Positions 31,266 to 51,138 of a DNA stretch of 64,000 bases are shown piece after piece (within the stretch, counting starts at the first letter, position 1; each line of letters begins with the position of its first letter). The notes beneath the pieces were generated by a model, which searched no databases, was not told the DNA's origin, and saw nothing but the letters and a program-made list of their open reading frames with translations. The stretch covers positions 1,240,001 through 1,304,000 of the forward strand of contig OX442317.1 of NCBI GenBank assembly GCA_949358305.1, written 5' to 3'. The position numbers were made by a program, and so were the translations under genes. Source of the DNA: Strigamia acuminata. Its lineage: Eukaryota > Arthropoda > Chilopoda > Geophilomorpha > Linotaeniidae.

Positions 31266-34200
31266 ATGCATCTCCGTTGCTTCTTTCCCAGTTTATCGCG
31301 ATCGTGCAATTTCACCTACGCAAATCTAACGTTACTTCGAAGATCCATTCTCCAAAAACCCACCGATCTTTCCATCCAAAATGCACGAAACTTCGCAACG
31401 AGCGCGAATTTGTGCAAAGGCAAAGACAGGCAATCGCGGGTCTCAACAGCCGTCGTTCGAGATCAAGGCGCACACGGCGAAAATTCCGTAGATTTAGATT
31501 CTCAACACATCACGTAAGTATCCAGAAAAAAATCCCCGCAAAAAAACGCGTCTAAAAACGAGCGAAATTGAGCGAAAATCGACAAATTCCTTGGATTTTC
31601 GTTCTGCTTCAAAATGGCGGCTTGTGCGCTGTTCTTTGACGCTTCTTCTTCATCCAAATTTGCCCAAATTTTGATCTAACGACCACCCAACGGTCTAAAA
31701 ACATCGCCAAAACGTGTAAGAGGGTCTTAGGTAAGTATTGGGTAGGAATTGGATGACTGGGAAGCGTTTAAATGGCAAAAAGTTAGCTTTTTCGGGTTTA
31801 GGCAGTTAGGGTTAGTTGGCAAGTGCATTTGGCTGCTCTTGTTGTTTCTGTCGCCATAACTGCTGTTGTCGGTAAGTTGGAAATTGCGAGCGAGGTTTGT
31901 TCGATGTTGGATGCGAGTTTATCTTCGCTTAGTGCTGGGTTTGTTTGCTCGAGGTTTGCTTTATGTTGTATTAATTTTTGCGAGCAATCGACGCGTTTTT
32001 TGTGCGTTAATTTAGTTTGTTTTTATATTTTCGTATTGTACGAGGTGTGGAAAATTCGATCCGGTTACCAGAGTTGACTCGAAAGCATTCGGGTTGCTGT
32101 CAAAGTGGCGGGGATGGTGGGAAATTGGTTCTGGTTTTGGGTTTTTCGTGCTGGAATGAATGGGTTTTTATAATAAAATTATTTTTAAATTATAAAAAAA
32201 AAAATATTTTAGAAAAATTAAAATATTTTTTTATTGCTGGGAAAAATTGAAATTGTCGGGAATTGGTTGAAAATTGATTGAATATTTGCTTAAAAATATT
32301 CTAAAATGGTTATATTAAATGTAACAACGATTTTCCGTCGTTTTAAGGGCGAAAAACATGAAATTAAATTTTTGTTTTTGATGTTAAAATGATTTTTGGT
32401 AATAAAAATTAACCAGAAGTCATTAAGATTTGGATTAGAATATCCAAAAAAAATAGTTCCGATTAATTATTATTGACATAAACACAATTCATTAGTATTT
32501 TTGACAAATTGTGCATAGAATTTTACCAAAATGACCATTATTTGTCATTAGAAAAAACGTGTAAATTATTACATATGTATTTTAAACATAGAAAAAAACA
32601 CGTGATGACATTTTGTGTACAATGTTATATAGATATTTAATTTTTATTTAAAATCTGCACGGATTTTTATTATTTATTTAAATATTTTTATTTAGGCGCC
32701 AATCGATGTTTCCAGATGAAAACACACCAAATTTGATGTTCAACGGGATCCGTTTTGCAGAGTTACCGATTTGTCACGTGAAGGCCACCAAAAATAACAC
32801 ACTGATGACTTTGACCGATCGATTAGGTAATGAATCAATCGTCATGACAAGATACCAAACTGCATTATGCGCCGGTATCTCGATGCCAAATTCGAACACT
32901 AAATTCTTTTTTTTTGCGCTCGAAAACACCCAAGTGCAAAATTGTTTATTGCACTTGTGTTTGAAGAGATTTTTCACTTTGATTTTGGCATCACACATTA
33001 GATTAGAACATGTAGATAGAAACATTACGAGAATACACAATAACATGCACGATTTTTCTACATAATGTTGAAGAAATGGCCTAAACGTGATCATTTCCTC
33101 TTCAGTTCTGAATGGTGGCCATTTTGGTGATTATAGTACCAACAGTTTTGATGCTTTGTTCTATAGTTGAATTATAAGCCACTTTTTTGAGTAAGAAATA
33201 AGAATTGAACACTATCTACATTTGTTTGAAATGTATCACAATTTTGTTGATGCATCATGGGAATTCACTTAAAAATCGACGTCACAAAATCCTAGCTGTT
33301 AAATGGGCATGCTCGCCGCCATGTTTAACTTGGGATCCGATGGAGTATGGCCGGATCTTTTCCTGCAGTGACGTCACAAATGCTTTAAAGATAAAGATTT
33401 TCCTTTTGAGAGTTGAATTTGAATAACTTATAAGATGAATTTCCGTAGTCACAGTCAAAAATACTTAAACCTAATAAAGTGATTTTAATGACATTAATGA
33501 CACTCTAAACAATCAAACCATAGGGCTTTAGGTGGAATGTTCATCTTCAGTGGTCACTTGACCACTGAACATGAACCATTAAATAGAAAAAGTGCATTGA
33601 GGTAGATGTTTATATGTATTTAGACTAGTTAGATTGCGATAACTTTTAAATGTTTAGTCCAGTGCTTCTCAAACTACGCAATTTTGTACGAATGTGTTGT
33701 GGTGAAATTTTGATGGACTTGGTAACATTCATTTAAAACAAAGCAAATTTTTATGCAGTTCAGATTGTGAGAGATTAAATGGGGTTTTTCAAGTTTGTAA
33801 TTAATCAATTACACACCTGGGTTATTTGTACTAAACTTATTTGCATTTGTGCCTAGTATTTAATAGGTGGTTTTAATTTTTTTTTTCTAGGCCGGATTAA
33901 ACTACGACACAGTTGCGTAAGTGTGACAAGTTAGTGATGGGTTATTCCTGTGATGAAACGATTCGACTACAGGGAGTAGAAGGATTCAAGAACACGAGGA
34001 AAGGCACCAACATCGCCGCACAGGCCACAGGAATCACCATAGGCAAAGTGAGTCGGACATTTTGGTTTGGTGTTTAATTTGATTTAATGGGATTTGTTTT
34101 GTAGAAAGCTCTGGTGAAAGGCATCACTGATGTGCGAGTCAAGGTCCGAGGATTGGGACCCGGACGAATGGTACGTTGATTCGAAGTTGTTTTAACATTT

Positions 34201-34363
34201 GATTTTTGTTTTTGCGGTTTTTGTTTATTTAAGTTGAAATTTGTCATTGCAGACGAGCGTGCGTGGCTTGACGATGGCCGGCGTGAACGTGGTTTCGCTG
34301 ACGGACGACACTCCGGTGCCATTTAGTGCGTTTCCACGGCCCCGAAAACAGCGCAAGTTGTGA
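31266..34363 (+). CDS. MRPS11: Mitochondrial ribosomal protein S11 (uS11m)
   Basis: Exons: 31266-31513, 32696-32826, 33935-34047, 34105-34170 and 34253-34363. Sum 669 nt, 222 residues. Exon 1 encodes a basic, serine/arginine-rich N-terminus (MHLRCFFPSLSRSCNFTYAN) suitable as a mitochondrial targeting sequence. The uS11 fold follows: ICHVKATKNNTLMTLTDRL, GFKNTRKGTNIAAQATGITI, VRVKVRGLGPGRMTSVRGL and the C-terminal VVSLTDDTPVPFSAFPRPRK. This basic tail binds small-subunit rRNA at the platform. The GPGR segment and the TPVP ending are family hallmarks. Introns 1 and 2 are unusually long for this block (1.2 and 1.1 kb). No other gene was recognised within them. The start gives the only full-length presequence; a later Met in exon 2 would remove it. 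Confidence 0.92.
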
Positions 34364-34770
34364 TTCGTGGAAGGTAGGAACATTTTTATGCTTTTTAATG
34401 AATTAAAGTAAAGGATTTACGCCAGTTTTGTTTATCTAAATTTTAAATTTAACTTTTTAACGTAAATCTTATTATATGAATTTATTTTAAATTAAAAAAT
34501 TAAATTAATTTTATTTATTTTTTTATTTCTTTATTTTTAGTTGAAACAAACTTGAACTGTTTCGGATTTTCATATATTTTTTTTTAAATAAAAATAAATA
34601 GAAAGTGAATTACAATTTAAAAAATTAAAATTAATAATTCTTTGAATTATATAAAAATAATTTGAATTTTTTATTTTATTTATTTATAAATTAATTTTAT
34701 TTAAAAATTAAAAAAAAATAGCAAGCATTTGGATATTTTGTTGTTGTAATAATTGAAGTGTTTTGATCCA

Positions 34771-34776
34771 AATAAA
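34771..34776 (+). terminator. MRPS11 poly(A) signal candidate
   Basis: AATAAA about 410 bases after the stop codon; the intervening sequence is AT-rich with several weaker AATAAA-like sites (e.g. near 34588). Confidence 0.4.
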
Positions 34777-34779
34777 TAT

Positions 34780-35456
34780 TGACTGAAATCTGAAAATGAC
34801 GTGATTTATTTAAATTTAATATTTAAAAAAAAATGCTTAAAAAAAAGTTTGATATGGAAGCGAGTGCGAGTTAATGCGGAATAGTTTGAATATTAATACA
34901 ATCGGACGTTGTAAAGGACGAGAAATATCGAAAGCAAGTTGAATTAATACGTCGCGAATATATTTGTGCGAGGGCGCTGGCATCGCTCTGCCAATTTGCA
35001 GTTGGCTTTGCTTTTCCCAACGAACGAACCAAGGAAGAAGAAAGCCATGGCGGGTTGGCTGTGAACGAGTTTTTTTGCTCAGGTCCGGCTCGTCTTTTCA
35101 TACCTTATCTATAGCCCTAGCGGTCATCCGGTACTCGAACGCAACATTAGGTGTTTATTTGCTCTTTTACTGGTAATTTTTGAGAAAAAACGTGCACGAA
35201 ACGACGCGGTTTACGCTCATTTTGTTTAGGACGAATGTCGTCGAGAAAATGGCGGCCACATGAAACGTAGCCATTTTGTTGTGATCTTCAAAAATTGTCG
35301 TCGCTCGTTTATTAACGCCCTGTTAACACTTTTAGTCGACGGATAATCACGTTTTAAGTGTCCGTTGACATTTTTCGGACGTTGATTGCGCTTTTTTGAT
35401 CGGATTTGCATCGAACCGACCGCGTTTTGCCAGCGACGTTCGACGACGGCGCAGAC
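34780..35456. promoter_or_regulatory. MRPS11-CHD1 intergenic region and CHD1 5' region
   Basis: No coding sequence recognised. From about 34900 GC content rises with many CG dinucleotides up to the CHD1 ATG, consistent with a broad housekeeping promoter and 5' UTR. No TATA box stands out. Confidence 0.4.
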
Positions 35457-43613
<8,157 letters not shown>

Positions 43614-44159
43614 CAATGGCTGAACTAAAAGACTCGTTGCCTTTTTGTGAAGAGAGAACAAATCTAAAAAGAATAAGAATAATGTTTGAAAATATTTTTG
43701 AAGTGCAAAGAAAATTATTCCGCGTTTAATTGACGTGTATAGGAGGTGGAAAACAATGTATATTTAAGAGATGTGGTGGTTTATGCAGGAAAGAGAAGAT
43801 GGCGCATTCCCTCGCGAGGTTCGAAATGTGTGGAGGACGGAAGAACGGAGCTGCAGTTTAGTAATTTTTATTGTTTCAATTTGAATCGGTGTAAAGTAGC
43901 GCAATTGTGTAGCTCTTAATTTCCTCGATTTTGCTTATTTTATAAATTATGTAAGCTGTACGAACTATGTGGCTCATTAAAACATTATCATTAATGATAG
44001 AAAATTGAAAAAATAACACATTTTCATCCATTTTATTGATATTTTGGTCGAAATAATAATTTTTTTCAGTTAAATACACGTTTTTTCGCAGTCTCGGGTG
44101 AGTTATCTCTGAAATTAATGCGAGGAATGAAATAATTTTGAAATTATTATTTTTTTTTG
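43614..44159. other. Convergent 3' region between CHD1 and the SANT-like gene
   Basis: 546 bases between two stop codons on opposite strands, expected to hold both 3' UTRs. AT-rich with no further reading frame of note. Confidence 0.5.
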
Positions 44160-45033
44160 TTAATTTTGTTTTACTTTTTTCTTTTTTTCCATTTGCGCCA
44201 GAATTCCTTCGAGCGCCGTAGCTATTCGCTGTCGGTCGGTCGAAGCTTTAGTTGACGACTCGCAAACGTCCTCTACTAACTGTTCCACGGCGATAATCAA
44301 GCGCTCGTGAAGTGTCATCAACCATTCCATGGTGGGTGGATTTGTTGTTGCATGATTCGAGGAAAAATCGTGGCTGGAAAATGATAAAAAGATGCGACAG
44401 TTAAGCGACCGATCTTGAATTTCAAAACCGGAAACGAACCCGTTGGGCGGCGACGAGCAAGTTTGTTCGGGCGAAGAATCCGACGACGGGTTCCCAGAAT
44501 TACTTTGAATGTTTATAACCTGCAGTACAGGTTTGATATCATCTAAAAAAACGCAAAATTTATTCAAAAATTTCCATCTAAAAACTTTGAATAAAAAAAT
44601 CAATTCGAACCAGCATACGCAGCATCAGTTAGTTCTTCGCAGCCGATTTGGTGACTCATTTCGCCACCAGAGTCATTCGCTTCGTATGGCGAGCCAAACT
44701 GTCTGTAGCGGACTGCGCCTAGCGAGAGTAATGGCGGATGAGGCAAAAATTGATTACAGAGTTGCAAGGCCGAGTTTTACCTTTGTTTTTGCGACTCCGG
44801 TGCTTGTAGTCCCTGTATCGACGCTGCACTTCTTCGAGGGTGCGGGGGTCCTGTAAAGTCGATACGAAATTAACCTCCTTTGTGATTTCTTGCCAGGCGT
44901 CGCGCTTCATCCGACTCGATATCTGAGCCCCGACTCGCGTCTCGATCACCGTGTTGCGCTTGTCCACGCCGCGGATGAGCGCGCGGAGCTCCTCCTGGTT
45001 AAAATTCGGCCGGCGTTGTTTGAGATATGCCAT
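44160..45033 (-). CDS. Myb/SANT-like DNA-binding domain protein
   Basis: Three exons: 44781-45033, 44611-44700 and 44160-44542. Sum 726 nt, 241 residues. The acceptor of exon 2 was chosen at 44700/44701 because the stronger-looking site 20 bases upstream puts a stop in frame. The N-terminus (RRPNFNQEELRALIRGVDKR, then RDAWQEITKEVN and LEEVQRRYRDYKHRSRKNK) fits the trihelix Myb/SANT-like domain of MSANTD, NAIF1 and zeste-like proteins. These often derive from Harbinger-type transposon accessory proteins and bind DNA. The C-terminal part has a predicted helical segment (LHERLIIAVEQLVEDV) and a lysine-rich end, as in dimerising relatives. The promoter side lies in sequence duplicated at 49138-49325, so a regulatory copy without the gene exists. 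Confidence 0.8.
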
Positions 45034-46283
45034 TTGGTGGGCTCAAAGTCGCAAAAGATGCAACGATCGGGAAAACTTCTGCGATGTCGCAAATATGGCG
45101 GATGTGACGTGTCCTTGTGATTGGTTGCAAGAGTTGGCGCCGTGGCGGGATGGCGCTGTTGGCTCGCATCCCGGGCTTTGCATTTCTTTATCAAGTTGAA
45201 TGGGTTTTCCGTTGTTTGCGATTATTTTTACGTGAGTTCGATATTAAATAAAGAAATAAATGATGGAAAAATTGATTTGATATTAATTTGTTTTTATTAA
45301 AAATAGGTAAATGTGCGTTTGGAGGAATTTTAGGGACGTGATTGCGGACGTCTTGACGGAGATAATTTAAATTTTCGCAAATGTTTTTGGAGGTCGATAC
45401 TGTACATCGAGTAACGGATGAAAAAGGGTAAGTACTCGTTTAATTTCATATTTCAATACAACTGGCGTGAAAATTTGGTTATAATTTTTCAAAAATTCAG
45501 TTATTCATTGTGTTCTCAAAGTGAAGTCAAGGAAATGAAATTGGTTTTCCCCTTTTACGTATTTTACATATTTACATCAATTGCAGGAAAGATTGCAATC
45601 ACTATTCATTGTGTGTTGATTTTGTTTGATTAGTGGATTTTGTAGGGTTTGTTTAATCTCGTCCAAGGTTTAATTTGGCCGTTGAATTTCCATATTTGTT
45701 GGTTTTGTTGAATTGGTTTTTGAGGTGACTTCCACTTGACACCATCCAAATCCGTATTGTTGTTGTTAGATTGGTGTACAGTGGAGTCTCGTTATTGTTA
45801 CTGCAACTCTCACTGCTTTGAAATATTGATGGACGTCAAACACAAGATGTTTTATTACGACGCCTGATAATTTCAACCATAATCTGTGCAAGTAAGATCA
45901 AATAACTGTGGTCTCTCCGCCCATTTTGTGTATAAAACGTCCCACGTGGTCTAATAAATAGTTCCACTGTCGATGATCGCAAGATAGAAAGACTGTTTTG
46001 TTTTTGTTTGATTTTAGCGCAATTAATGCCATTTCTCAATCTTTAAATAACCTAATTTACGAGAAATAGCAGACCCAATTAAAAATTGCAATACTCTATT
46101 TCCTAAATAATTTCATTGTAACAAACATCTGCAAAGAGATGATCTTGATTACAAAACAATAACCAATGCTGAGGCATTGTTCTAAATCCGAGAACTTTCA
46201 CAATCAAGGTTGATAGAAGAATGCTCACAAGATTGCTGTAAAACCCAGAATCAATTAATCAGATATGAATAAGCTTTATACCC

Positions 46284-46345
46284 TATATAGAGCATCAGCA
46301 GTTGATAGAACTCGATTATCACGCACTTGGAGAAACAAACATTTG
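46284..46345 (+). promoter_or_regulatory. TATA promoter and untranslated first exon of small-protein gene, copy 1
   Basis: TATATAG at 46284-46290 is followed by a conserved leader ending CAAACATTTG and a good donor GTAAGC at 46346. The acceptor (TTGCAG) is at 46401-46403. The whole unit is conserved in the copies at 54505-54566 and, inverted, near 53350-53420, which supports it as a real promoter and splice unit. Confidence 0.6.
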
Positions 46346-46421
46346 GTAAGCTCTAATTTATCTCAAGTAATTGTAAACACCAAATTAAGAAATTGAATTG
46401 CAGATTTTGCCAGCAATAATT

Positions 46422-46712
46422 ATGTTTTCTTTGTGGCTAATTGTGATTTGTGGACTGGCCAATTCTTTGGTGTTGGGCGATTCATCGAAGCCGCATTTAC
46501 AACACGAGACCGGAGATGCGAAAGCTGAAAGAAATAACTCAGCAGTCGAAAGAATCTCGCCATTCAGCATCATCCTCGGCGGTGTTTTGCTTATTGTTTT
46601 AGTTATCTTCGCCGTTATTTTGCTACTAACTCTACCAATATTGTTTGTGCTACTTTTACCACTGTTGATTCTTGGATTTATTGCTATTGTGGCATTTATA
46701 CTCATATTCTGA
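46422..46712 (+). CDS. Small signal-peptide/transmembrane protein, copy 1
   Basis: A 96-residue protein not recognised from any family. The ATG at 46422 begins a clear signal peptide (MFSLWLIVICGLANSLVLG). A short polar stretch follows (SKPHLQHETGDAKAERNNSA), then a long hydrophobic C-terminal half able to span the membrane twice (FSIILGGVLLIVLVIFAVIL and LLLPLLILGFIAIVAFILIF). An upstream non-ATG extension (ILPAII) lies just after the splice acceptor and is probably leader. AATAAA is at 46737-46742. Two more copies exist, at 54643-54930 and, inverted, 52946-53275. Between copies the signal peptide is unchanged and differences in the rest are mostly amino-acid changing while hydrophobicity is kept. 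Possible roles range from a membrane peptide to a secreted host-defence-like peptide; nothing in the sequence decides. Confidence 0.6.
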   Translation: MFSLWLIVICGLANSLVLGDSSKPHLQHETGDAKAERNNSAVERISPFSIILGGVLLIVLVIFAVILLLTLPILFVLLLPLLILGFIAIVAFILIF

Positions 46713-47436
46713 GCTTTGTAACCAATAACACTGAGAATAAAACACAAATTGAATCTTGATATTTGTTTGAATTGAAACAATGAATTTGAAACAAAGACAT
46801 GAACCAACAAACAACGAAGAACTGAACAGACAAAGTGCCCGGCATCACATTCTAAAAATTAGGTTAGGATTTAGGAGGTCGCCATTGGTGGAATCAAACA
46901 TTTTAACCTGAAGACTGACCCAAGTGCTCGACGGGTCATTTCGGCTCCTGATGCATCGAGGGATTCTGGAAAGTTTTTGAATTTAGTGTCATAAATGATC
47001 CTGAAAACACCAACAGGGTGAGACTTGATTGATTTTAAAAATGAAAGTTGGCCTTGTGATGGGTGTCTGCATTGGAACACATTAGAACAACGTTGGAACG
47101 ACTTGGAACAGAATTGAAACGACTACTTGGAATGACTTCAAATAGAATTGGAAGATCAGTAGTATTGCGCACTACTTTTTAGGTGTGGCCAGTTCCGGCA
47201 CTGCTATTTCCACACTCCGTTGTTTACATTCTAGTTTCAGCTGCTTTTACTTAATATTTTTTTTAGTAATCTGGAAAATCACATTTTTCTTTGAGACATG
47301 ATAGCTCAGAGCACTGAATTTCTTAAGTTTTAGCTAGTATGTAAATGATAACGATAACCTTCCACCTTGGATGAACGTTAGTGTTCGATCAAGCTTCCAC
47401 CAAACTTGAGTAAAAGGAAAAACCTATTCCAAATAA

Positions 47437-49137
47437 AACATTGTGACCAGCTGCCCCTGCGCACGGGTCGCTGCACTGCAACAGCAATGCACTTGGCGCA
47501 GCTCCGGCGCCTCTCGTCTCTCGCGCAAGCCTGTTGCGATCCTCCGCAACCAGGTGGAGCTGCGGGCCTTTGGTCAGCAGGATCGGGCCCCGGAAGTCGC
47601 CCTTTCCGGAAGTGTTTGGGCCCCTTAGTGACCAGAGATTTGTTCAACGACCAGCAAGGCGAACGGTTGCGTTGCGACCACGTCCAAAACTGGCTGTGAA
47701 GATAACCCAAACGATCGGCGAGGCGACGCTGTCGCTGTCGTCTGCCGGGACCTGAGCGTCCAGTTGCGCCACGTCTGCCGTGCGTTCTCCTTAACTTTCG
47801 GCGGCGTGGCCCAAATCGATTACCGACCACGCGTGTCATGGCGGCCAATGGCGGCCGTGCCACGCGGTCTGATTAGGGACGGTTCGAAGGAACCGTCGCA
47901 CTAGGGAAATACACTATGGGACACTGCATCATACCCCTAGACAACTAATAAAGCCAATAACCAAAACTATATTGTGTCTCCGTGTATTTCGTGGTATAAT
48001 TCATCGTGTGTGTTGCGTCCAGCGCCTCGTGACCCTCTCCTGACCATGTGGCGTCTGTCCGAACACTCACAATTGTGGGCCCGTCCAGGATTTTTGAACT
48101 CTCTTGCGAATACTATTCTATCTTCTGATCGTGCAAGGCACCATATTAGATGGAATTTTTTCTTTCAACTGGAGGGGGAAATTTCTTTGGTCATGATTGT
48201 GACAGGGGGTCAGCAAGCGAAACGGTCGCTAATCGCTGACCATTGGACCCTGATCTGACAAAACTGGTGGCTGTGCATGTCCAGCTTGCCTGGGTACGGG
48301 CAAGCAGGGACTTACATTGGCCACACTTTCCAACGGACTTCTATTCTTTTCTAGCTCACCCTAAAAAACTGAGTGGTTAGGAGGGGAATATCATTCCAAA
48401 CCTTCTCTATTATTTTATTTCTTGGTGCGCAGCCTAAGTAGAAGTAATGTAACCGTTCTGCAATGTATCTGAACCCGATTAAAGGAGGAGGCGCGCTGGT
48501 GCGCACCAGCAAGCCAGAATCTCACTGGAGATGAGTGGTCATTTTCCAAATGCTACGCTGCAATAACTGCTTTCATTATGGGCCGGGCGAGGGAGCGGGT
48601 ATGTGAACTGTGCACGGAACACGAGGCTTTTTTGGCTTTTTTGTTACGCCTGGGACATTGGCTTAAAACGTCTACTTGCAATAGAACGTAGCTTCAAAAA
48701 ATTTGATCTGGGTAGGCAGCGAAGTGTGGGCACATGGGGGACCAACTGACTTAAAAGTTGCTGTGGCAATTCATCTGCAGTGAGTTGCCCTGCTGCTGTT
48801 CTGTGTTTTCCAGGGTTCACACCGTTTCAATCCCTACCCTGTCCCGAGTACTAGTCGGAAACAGTAAACAGCGGGCAGTAAACAGCGCCAAATGGATGGC
48901 GATATGACTGTGAGATCGTTGGCTGAAGCAACTAGCAGCAGGAGATGCATTTTCTCTTTTTCTACAAGTGCATCTGACTTCTCCACACGTAACACAACGT
49001 CATTGGGATGTGCAGACATCCCAGTGTAGGCACGACTCTTGCCCAAGGGTGGCTTCGTGCAGACTGGGGTGAAGGCTCCAAATTCGGGGCGAGCGAGCGC
49101 GTTTGTTGGTCTTTCTAGGCAGGCGGCCGGCGTTGAT
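47437..49137. mobile_element. GC-rich retroelement-like island
   Basis: Starting abruptly where the duplicated segment ends, about 1.7 kb is far richer in G+C than both neighbours. About 47534-47755 has a plus-strand frame rich in Arg/Pro/Ser that ends in a stop. It is followed by a block resembling a long terminal repeat: an inverted GACGGTTC/GAACCGTC, ACTAATAAAG, then GTGTCTCCGTGTATTTCGTG, ending ...CTCACAATTG. Next is TGGGCCCGTCCAGGATTTTT, which resembles a tRNA primer-binding site (the usual form is TGGGGGCTCGTCCGGGATTT). This fits a broken LTR retrotransposon. No reverse transcriptase or integrase motif is visible, so the call is tentative. Confidence 0.4.
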
Positions 49138-49926
49138 CAGGAAAACTTCTGCGATGTCGCAAATATGGCAGATGTGACGTGTCCTTGTGATTGGTTGCGA
49201 GAGTTGGCGCCATGGCGGGATGGCGCTGCTGGCTCGCATCCCGAGCTTTGCATTTCTTTATCAAATTGAATGGGTTTTCCGTTGTTTGCGATTATTTTTA
49301 CGTGAGTTCGATATTAAATAAAGATGTTGCATTCAAAATGGCGCTGCACTTGTTGTAGCAACTAGCACGGGAGGGTGGACTCAGGTCTTCACACCAGATC
49401 AAAGCTTCGTGTGATCGTATAGTACAGGCAAGAGAATGTAGATATAAGATGGCGATGAACATCATGCGCATTGTAGAAATACTCCAGCAGTTGCAGTAAT
49501 GTCCTTGGGTGGAGAATGGAAAGGAACTACTCACTCATTAGAATTGCAGAAATAAAAAGCAAGAGCAAAAATTTAAACGTCTTTACTCGATAAAAACTTA
49601 CAAAGAAGTGAGGTAAAACCTCAAATGCGTGCATAACAATAGAGAAATCATGCGCTCAACAATCAAAAGATAAAGATCAACATTGTTGGACTATAAATAA
49701 CTAATTGCATCATCACTGGATTTCTAAAATTCAATTGTTGAACCAAACAAACTTTCATTAGGCCTAAAAATCTAATTCACAGCAAAGTTGTAACTTTCTT
49801 AATAAAGAACTAAAATACAAAGTCGGAACGTTAAATTGACCACAAAAATGTTTAGAACAAATAACTCAATCGTAACGATGAAGAATAACGCCTTAAATTA
49901 CATGAAATAAAGCAAGAGTGCATAAC

Positions 49927-50599
49927 TATACTCGAGTTGCACTCAAGAAAGGACCTTACAATCTCGACTCCCATTGGTCGAGCGAGTTTACTAGTAACTC
50001 CATACTACTAGGAGAAGTAGTTTTGTTTTTTATTTATTGTTGTGATTGTTATGACTAATTTAGTTTATGTTATTTTGATTTTATTAAATAAAAAATGTTA
50101 TTTCCATCATAACAATGTAGTTTCACACATTAAAAAATGTCAAACTCATGATTGTTGTGTTTATTGCTTACATCAACTGGAAAAAAAGAAATTTTTTAAT
50201 TATTTATTGGTTACTTCAGTCTGGATCGTAAACAACCTTTGAATTATTTATTGGTTACTTTGTCCAGAAGCAGCCAAAATGTCAACAACTAACAGCTGCT
50301 CATCTCCCGATCTTCTGAATTGCTTAGAAATTCCTGGATCTAGTAATCGAGTAGGTAGAAAGGCTGGCTGTGCTACAAAAATTGCGGTTCCTGAATTTCA
50401 AAAATTCAAAAAAGGTCGCCCGATAAACCGGCAGACATCTTTGTTTAGCCTTGACAATGTGCAGACATTGTAATCGATGAGTTTGGGTCTACTTTTGTGG
50501 ATCACTACACCACAGTAGACTGTGCACTACACCAGTAAACTTGCTCGACCAATGAGAGTAGAGATTGTAAGGTCCTTTCTTGAGTGCAACTCGAGTATA
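49927..50599. mobile_element. MITE with TATACTCGAGTTGCACTCAA ends
   Basis: Inverted ends of about 90 bp. The left reads TATACTCGAGTTGCACTCAA then GAAAGGACCTTACAATCTC; the right end carries the same in reverse, finishing GTGCAACTCGAGTATA. The 500-bp interior has one 64-codon plus-strand frame (50279-50473) without a recognised domain. It is nested in the larger insertion 49326-50956. Confidence 0.8.
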
Positions 50600-51138
50600 G
50601 GCTTAACTTATTGCCTACAGAATAAAAAGGTAAAAATAGAACATTTAGGATCATCAAATTATTAAAATAACATCAGAAAAGAAATCAGTAGGTAAAACTG
50701 CACTAGAAATGTTAAGATTAAAAATCCCAAAACCAAAATTTTAACCCAAAACAAGACACTTTCAAAATCTTCCCACAAGTCTACTGTAAACTGAAAACAG
50801 CATCAAACTCATTACACAACTGAATTGGAGAATGAATAAATACACAAAATTATGAGGAAAATACACAGAATAAAAAACTTCATAGAATTAATGAAATGAA
50901 TAAATTTTAACTTTAAAAATAGCTTCTAAAGACAAAATCTCCAAGTTGCTGGCAACAAAGAAATAAATGATGGAAAAATTGATTTGATATTAATTTGTTT
51001 TTATTAAAAATAGGTAAATGTGCGTTTGGAGGAATTTTAGGGACGTGATTGCGGACGTCTTGACGGAGATAATTTAAATTTTCGCAAATGTTTTTTGAGA
51101 TCGATACTGTACTTCGAGTAACGGATGAAAAAGGGTAA

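Larger units (their letters stand above)
45055..47434. repeat. Segmental duplication, left copy
   Basis: This compact 2.4-kb block is repeated in the same order at 49138-55655. There it is opened by three insertions: 45055-45250 matches 49138-49325, 45262-45505 matches 50957-52075 (itself split by an element), and 45520-47434 matches 53915-55655. The left copy carries one roughly 100-base stretch (about 45970-46080) absent from the right copy. Confidence 0.8.

Noticed and set aside
44400-44470. Possible extra intron in exon 3 of the SANT-like gene (donor-like GGTTTT, acceptor TTTTCCAG)
   Set aside because: The frame is open without it and exon lengths already sum to a multiple of three; kept as a possibility only.
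46871-47080. 69-codon minus-strand frame, with a second open copy at 55091-55300
   Set aside because: Both copies lie in the segmental duplication; differences between them are mostly amino-acid changing, and there are no splice or promoter signals. Shared openness is expected from recent duplication.
47406-47863. Arg/Pro-rich frames on both strands as a host gene
   Set aside because: Compositional openness in a GC-rich island; no splice sites, start context or recognised domain.
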